Below are positions 14,057 through 15,267 of a stretch of 15,267 nt of DNA, in pieces. The translations under genes were made by a program, and so were the position numbers. Below the pieces are notes generated by a model. It was not told where the DNA came from and did no database searches. It was given only the letters and a program-made list of their open reading frames with translations. The DNA lies in assembly GCA_002412645.1 (NCBI GenBank), contig DHVL01000036.1, positions 1 to 15,267 on the forward strand. Reading direction: 5' to 3'. How positions within the stretch are numbered: position 1 is the first letter of the stretch; each line of letters begins with the position of its first letter. The stretch comes from Candidatus Dojkabacteria bacterium UBA5209. Lineage in GTDB: Bacteria; Patescibacteriota; Dojkabacteria; SC72.

Positions 14057-14440
14057 CTAAGTCTTTTCTAATTTACGATTTAAACCACCTACAGGTCTAC
14101 TCTTACCTTTTCTAGTATGTGCATTATGTCTTGTTCTTTGACCTCTAACAGGTAAACCAAGCTTATGCCTTATACCCCTGTAGCTCTTAATATCCTTTAA
14201 TCTCTTTATTGCTCTAAAGATCTTCTGTCTTAACTCTCCCTCTACTTGATAGTTTTTATCTAAGTATGCTCTTACTAAATCTAGCTGTGATTCATCTAAA
14301 TCTCTTACGAAGGTATTACCATCTATCTTAACTTCCTCACAGATTCTCTTTGCTGATTGCTCACCAATACCATATATGCTCATTAAAGAGACCCACAGTC
14401 TCTTATCATTTGGTATTTCTATTCCAGCTACTCTTGCCAT
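14057..14440 (-). CDS. rpsM: 30S ribosomal protein S13 (uS13)
   Basis: This 127-residue uS13 of the 30S head contacts 50S bridges and the P-site tRNA. It begins MARVAGIEIPNDKRLWVSL and includes IYGIGEQSAKRIC (helix-two-turn-helix), SYRGIRHKLGLPVRGQRTRHNAHTRKG and a basic tail. It stops with TAG, unlike its TAA-ending neighbours. It lies 28 nt after rpmJ; the sequence before the ATG is only A and T. Confidence 0.98.
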   Translation of the reverse strand: MARVAGIEIPNDKRLWVSLMSIYGIGEQSAKRICEEVKIDGNTFVRDLDESQLDLVRAYLDKNYQVEGELRQKIFRAIKRLKDIKSYRGIRHKLGLPVRGQRTRHNAHTRKGKSRPVGGLNRKLEKT

Positions 14441-14468
14441 ATATATTAATTAAATATATTTAAATATC

Positions 14469-14585
14469 TTAACCTTGTCTTTGCTTATGCTTAGGGTTCT
14501 TTTTACAGAACACATATACACGACCCTTCCTTCTAACAGTGTAACAATCTGCACATCTTTTTTTTACTGAAGCCTGTACTTTCAT
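14469..14585 (-). CDS. rpmJ: 50S ribosomal protein L36 (bL36)
   Basis: This is a 38-residue ORF, MKVQASVKKRCADCYTVRRK followed by GRVYVFCKKNPKHKQRQG. The residues C11, C14, C27 and H33 form the classic bL36 zinc site, so this is the zinc-binding form. It starts 2 nt after the infA stop and precedes rpsM, the usual infA-rpmJ-rpsM order. bL36 binds 23S rRNA near the GTPase-associated region. Confidence 0.96.
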   Translation of the reverse strand: MKVQASVKKRCADCYTVRRKGRVYVFCKKNPKHKQRQG

Positions 14586-14587
14586 TT

Positions 14588-14821
14588 TTATTTCATTCTA
14601 TATGTTATTCTACCCTGTGTTTTGTCATACGGAGTCATCTCAATCTTCACCTTATCTCCCTCTAAGATACGAATGTAGTGCATTCTCATCTTACCAGAAA
14701 GATATCCTATTACTTCGTGTTTAGTACCATTTACATCAATTTCAACTAGAAATTTAGTATTAGGTAAACACTCCTTTACCTCACCTTCAAATTCATAAAC
14801 TTTCTTTGTATCTACAGTCAT
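14588..14821 (-). CDS. infA: Translation initiation factor IF-1
   Basis: This 77-residue IF-1 (usual length 72) forms one OB fold: VYEFEGEVKECLPNTKFLVEI, GYLSGKMRMHYIRILEGDKVKIEM and TPYDKTQGRITYR all match the family. It binds the 30S A site with IF-2 and IF-3 during initiation. It follows its own promoter, so it may head an internal transcription unit. The leader of about 30 nt contains GGAAG about 8 nt before the ATG, the only weak Shine-Dalgarno-like motif in the window. Confidence 0.97.
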   Translation of the reverse strand: MTVDTKKVYEFEGEVKECLPNTKFLVEIDVNGTKHEVIGYLSGKMRMHYIRILEGDKVKIEMTPYDKTQGRITYRMK

Positions 14822-14857
14822 ATATCGACTTCCGTGTAACTAAATAGAGTCCTGTGC

Positions 14858-14886
14858 ATTATATCAAAAGTATAAGCTTTTTTCAA
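14858..14886 (-). promoter_or_regulatory. Strong sigma70-type promoter for infA and following genes
   Basis: On the minus strand TTGAAA (14881-14886), exactly 17 nt and a perfect TATAAT (14858-14863) preceded by TGA (extended -10). It lies in the 144-bp gap between adk and infA and would drive the infA-to-rpsI genes, in addition to any read-through from adk. Confidence 0.8.
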
Positions 14887-14965
14887 AGATTTAAAGCTAT
14901 TTTCCCTTGAAATATCACTAAAAACCCTACAAAGACGAGTTAAGCATATCAAAAAGAAAAGATTT

Positions 14966-15267
14966 TTACAACCCCAGTTTCAATACTACTTCTTTATGTA
15001 TTTCCTCTATGCTTGGATTTGCATCTATCTCAATTAATATACCCCTAGATCTGTAAGTATCAAGTATTGGACCAATAGTTCTGTTGTATTCCCTAATCCT
15101 ATTCTTTATTCTATCTGGTTGATCATCTTCTCTTTGTACTAGCTTAGTACCACATTTATCGCAGTATCCCTTTACTTTCTCTATTTTGAATTTCTCATGA
15201 TATGTAGTATCACAGTTAGGGCATACCCATCTAAGAGCCATTCTCTCTATTGCAGCCTCTTCAGAAA
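14966..15267 (-). CDS. adk: Adenylate kinase, C-terminal part
   Basis: The frame is open from the right edge (about 100 codons visible), so the Met at 15241 is internal, not a start: the residues before it read SEEAAIER, as in the segment preceding the LID of other kinases. The LID domain has a four-Cys zinc knuckle (CPNC and, about 20 residues on, CDKC), then the conserved REDD, RIREYNRTIGPILDTY and the C-terminal SIEEIHKEV. Adk interconverts ATP plus AMP and two ADP. It lies directly upstream of infA; map, often found between them, is absent here. Confidence 0.95.
   Translation of the reverse strand, partial: SEEAAIERMALRWVCPNCDTTYHEKFKIEKVKGYCDKCGTKLVQREDDQPDRIKNRIREYNRTIGPILDTYRSRGILIEIDANPSIEEIHKEVVLKLGL

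Noticed and set aside
14860..14920. Terminator or attenuator hairpin between adk and infA
   Set aside because: AGCTTT can pair with AAAGCT across about 10-12 nt, but no U-tract follows and the stem overlaps the -35 box of a clear promoter.
15239..15241. A 91-residue zinc-ribbon protein starting at 15241
   Set aside because: The frame stays open to the edge and the upstream residues SEEAAIER match the adenylate kinase sequence preceding the LID, so the Met is internal.
1..15267. TGA reassigned to glycine
   Set aside because: All genes are full length with conserved C-termini under the standard code, and no family is cut short by an in-frame TGA.
1..15267. tRNA genes or CRISPR repeats
   Set aside because: I found no T-loop-like GGTTCGA-type sequence with a cloverleaf context on either strand, and no spaced repeat array.

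Overview
The window is an A+T-rich, tightly packed bacterial segment. Its genes are short-spaced and mostly on the minus strand. The most likely source is a Candidate Phyla Radiation (Patescibacteria) genome. That placement is inference, from the style of the surface proteins (repeated G-Y-x-W-S-x-D-I/L-G-W motifs, fibronectin-like domains), a DUF4349 membrane protein, a compact RNase P RNA and a compact tRNA-guanine transglycosylase. I would not name a phylum more finely. All 19 stop codons I can read are TAA or TAG, and almost no gene has a Shine-Dalgarno motif.

Right half (about 10.6-15.27 kb, all minus strand): the distal part of the ribosomal-protein/RNA-polymerase-alpha cluster. In transcription order it runs adk (5' end outside the window), infA, rpmJ, rpsM, rpsK, rpsD, rpoA, rplQ, rplM, rpsI. 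A strong sigma70-type promoter lies between adk and infA, and a clean intrinsic terminator closes the cluster after rpsI.

Middle (about 7.1-10.6 kb): a DUF4349 membrane protein, then an RHH antitoxin/RelE-ParE toxin pair whose promoter has a perfect palindrome at the start codon. Next come the RNase P RNA gene rnpB and an acidic unknown protein with an internal duplication. All of these are on the minus strand. fmt is on the plus strand, converges on the acidic protein gene, and shares a CTAG with its stop codon.

Left (1-7.1 kb): tgt on the minus strand, its last codons and stop lying inside the terminal repeat of a small IS200/RAYT-type element. That element carries a single-base-frameshifted HUH transposase on the plus strand between 22-bp inverted repeats. 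Beyond it is a three-gene minus-strand cell-surface operon: a 1028-residue secreted fibronectin-type protein, a MacB-like ABC transporter (stop and start overlapping as TAATG), and the N-terminal part of another secreted protein that runs off the left edge.

The translation theme is strong: ribosomal proteins, IF-1, RNA polymerase alpha, Fmt, Tgt and RNase P RNA sit together. The surface operon, toxin-antitoxin pair and transposase remnant are the accessory parts. The most notable signals are promoters whose -10 box lies 5-9 nt before the start codon (likely leaderless mRNAs), an RNase P RNA that seems to lack the whole P15-P18 region, and the element built into the 3' end of tgt.
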